Shown here: positions 5,762-5,887 of the stretch, one piece after another | Position numbering within the stretch: the stretch's first letter is position 1 | Layout: each line of letters opens with the position of its first letter | The notes under the pieces: generated by a model | The model's input: the letters and a program-made list of their open reading frames with translations, nothing else | The model's database searches: none | Told to the model about the DNA's origin: nothing | Program-made: the position numbers and the translations under genes | Source of the DNA: Paracoccaceae bacterium | GTDB lineage: Bacteria; Pseudomonadota; Alphaproteobacteria; Rhodobacterales; Rhodobacteraceae | Assembly: GCA_012036325.1 (NCBI GenBank) | Contig: JAAUPC010000237.1 | Coordinates: 1 to 5,887, forward strand | Direction: 5' to 3' | DNA length: 5,887 nt

Positions 5762-5887
5762 CTGGGCGTCGACGTGCTGGGCCGTATGGCGCAGCGCGAG
5801 CTCGCGCAGAGCAATCAGGTTTCCCTTTCTGAAGAAATTCTCGATCGCGCGCTGCGCCTGCGCCGATATGTAGACCTTGCCTTCGCG
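5762..5887 (-). pseudogene. kdpD: Fragment of the KdpD sensor histidine kinase (N-terminal domain end), truncated
   Basis: The minus strand entering from the right edge reads GKVYISAQAQRAIENFF then RKGNLIALRELALRHTAQHVDAQ. This is the highly conserved end of the N-terminal KdpD domain (PF02702; FFRKGNLIALRELALRRTADRVD in typical members), which belongs to the membrane kinase controlling the Kdp potassium uptake operon. In full-length KdpD a universal-stress-like domain, four membrane helices and the kinase core follow, about 650 more residues. Here homology stops after VDAQ; none of the three frames continues it, and the frame runs open and without family resemblance antisense to the regulator gene, which ends only 27 bases away. 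The 3' part of kdpD is therefore absent: either a truncated remnant or a rearrangement or assembly join. Upstream sequence lies outside the window. Confidence 0.75.

Noticed and set aside
5741..5887. Plus-strand open frame after the regulator stop (LALPLGVDVLGRMAQ...)
   Set aside because: The opposite strand gives an unmistakable KdpD match, so this is its shadow.
1..5887. CRISPR array, insertion sequence or phage attachment site
   Set aside because: No regularly spaced direct repeats, no transposase or integrase residues, and no tRNA gene were found.

Overview
The window looks like a piece of an alphaproteobacterial chromosome, most likely from the order Rhodobacterales. The evidence is the high GC content, the strong resemblance of the aminotransferase and of the MocR/TauR-type regulator to what I know from Rhodobacter/Roseobacter-type bacteria, and an intergenic palindromic element whose translation I recall from many genomes of that order. 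All family assignments are from memory of protein families; no search was run.

Layout, left to right. (1) 1-113, minus strand: the first residues of what looks like an ABC transporter ATPase, readable only across several frame changes, each next to a run of five C. (2) 114-274: a divergent intergenic region with a CTCTGG direct repeat spaced 23 bp, a small hairpin and a good Shine-Dalgarno. (3) 275-1654, plus: an intact PLP-dependent class III aminotransferase, best called taurine--pyruvate aminotransferase (tpa). (4) 1665-1690: a weak hairpin between convergent genes. (5) 1709-2493, minus: an AT-richer gene ending in an Abi_C (abortive infection C-terminal) domain, split by a one-base frameshift. 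(6) 2494-3031: a gene-free stretch holding a Rhodobacterales-type repeat with nested palindromes (about 2502-2760), a weak 11-codon ORF and a hairpin terminator. (7) 3032-4069, minus: an intact membrane fatty acid desaturase with all three histidine boxes. (8) 4070-4289: a divergent promoter region. (9) 4290-5734, plus: a MocR/TauR-type regulator (GntR winged helix plus aminotransferase-like domain) broken by a frameshift near 5027. (10) 5762-5887, minus: a short stretch of KdpD sensor kinase that loses homology abruptly next to the regulator's end.

How the parts fit. tpa removes the amino group of taurine, giving sulfoacetaldehyde and alanine. In Rhodobacter-type bacteria its transcription is activated by a TauR-type MocR regulator, which is the class of protein encoded at 4290-5734. 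Here the two are separated by about 2.6 kb containing an accessory Abi_C gene, a repeat element and the desaturase. Taurine catabolism, the likely divergent transporter ATPase and the regulator would form one functional set; the Abi_C gene and its repeat look like a later insertion, and the desaturase acts in membrane lipid metabolism.

The most striking general feature is that two genes and two partial genes at the edges are disrupted (ABC ATPase, Abi_C protein, regulator, kdpD), while tpa and the desaturase are intact. Three of the disruptions can be repaired by changing a homopolymer by one base, so sequencing or assembly error is a serious alternative to gene decay. I see no convincing new molecular system here.
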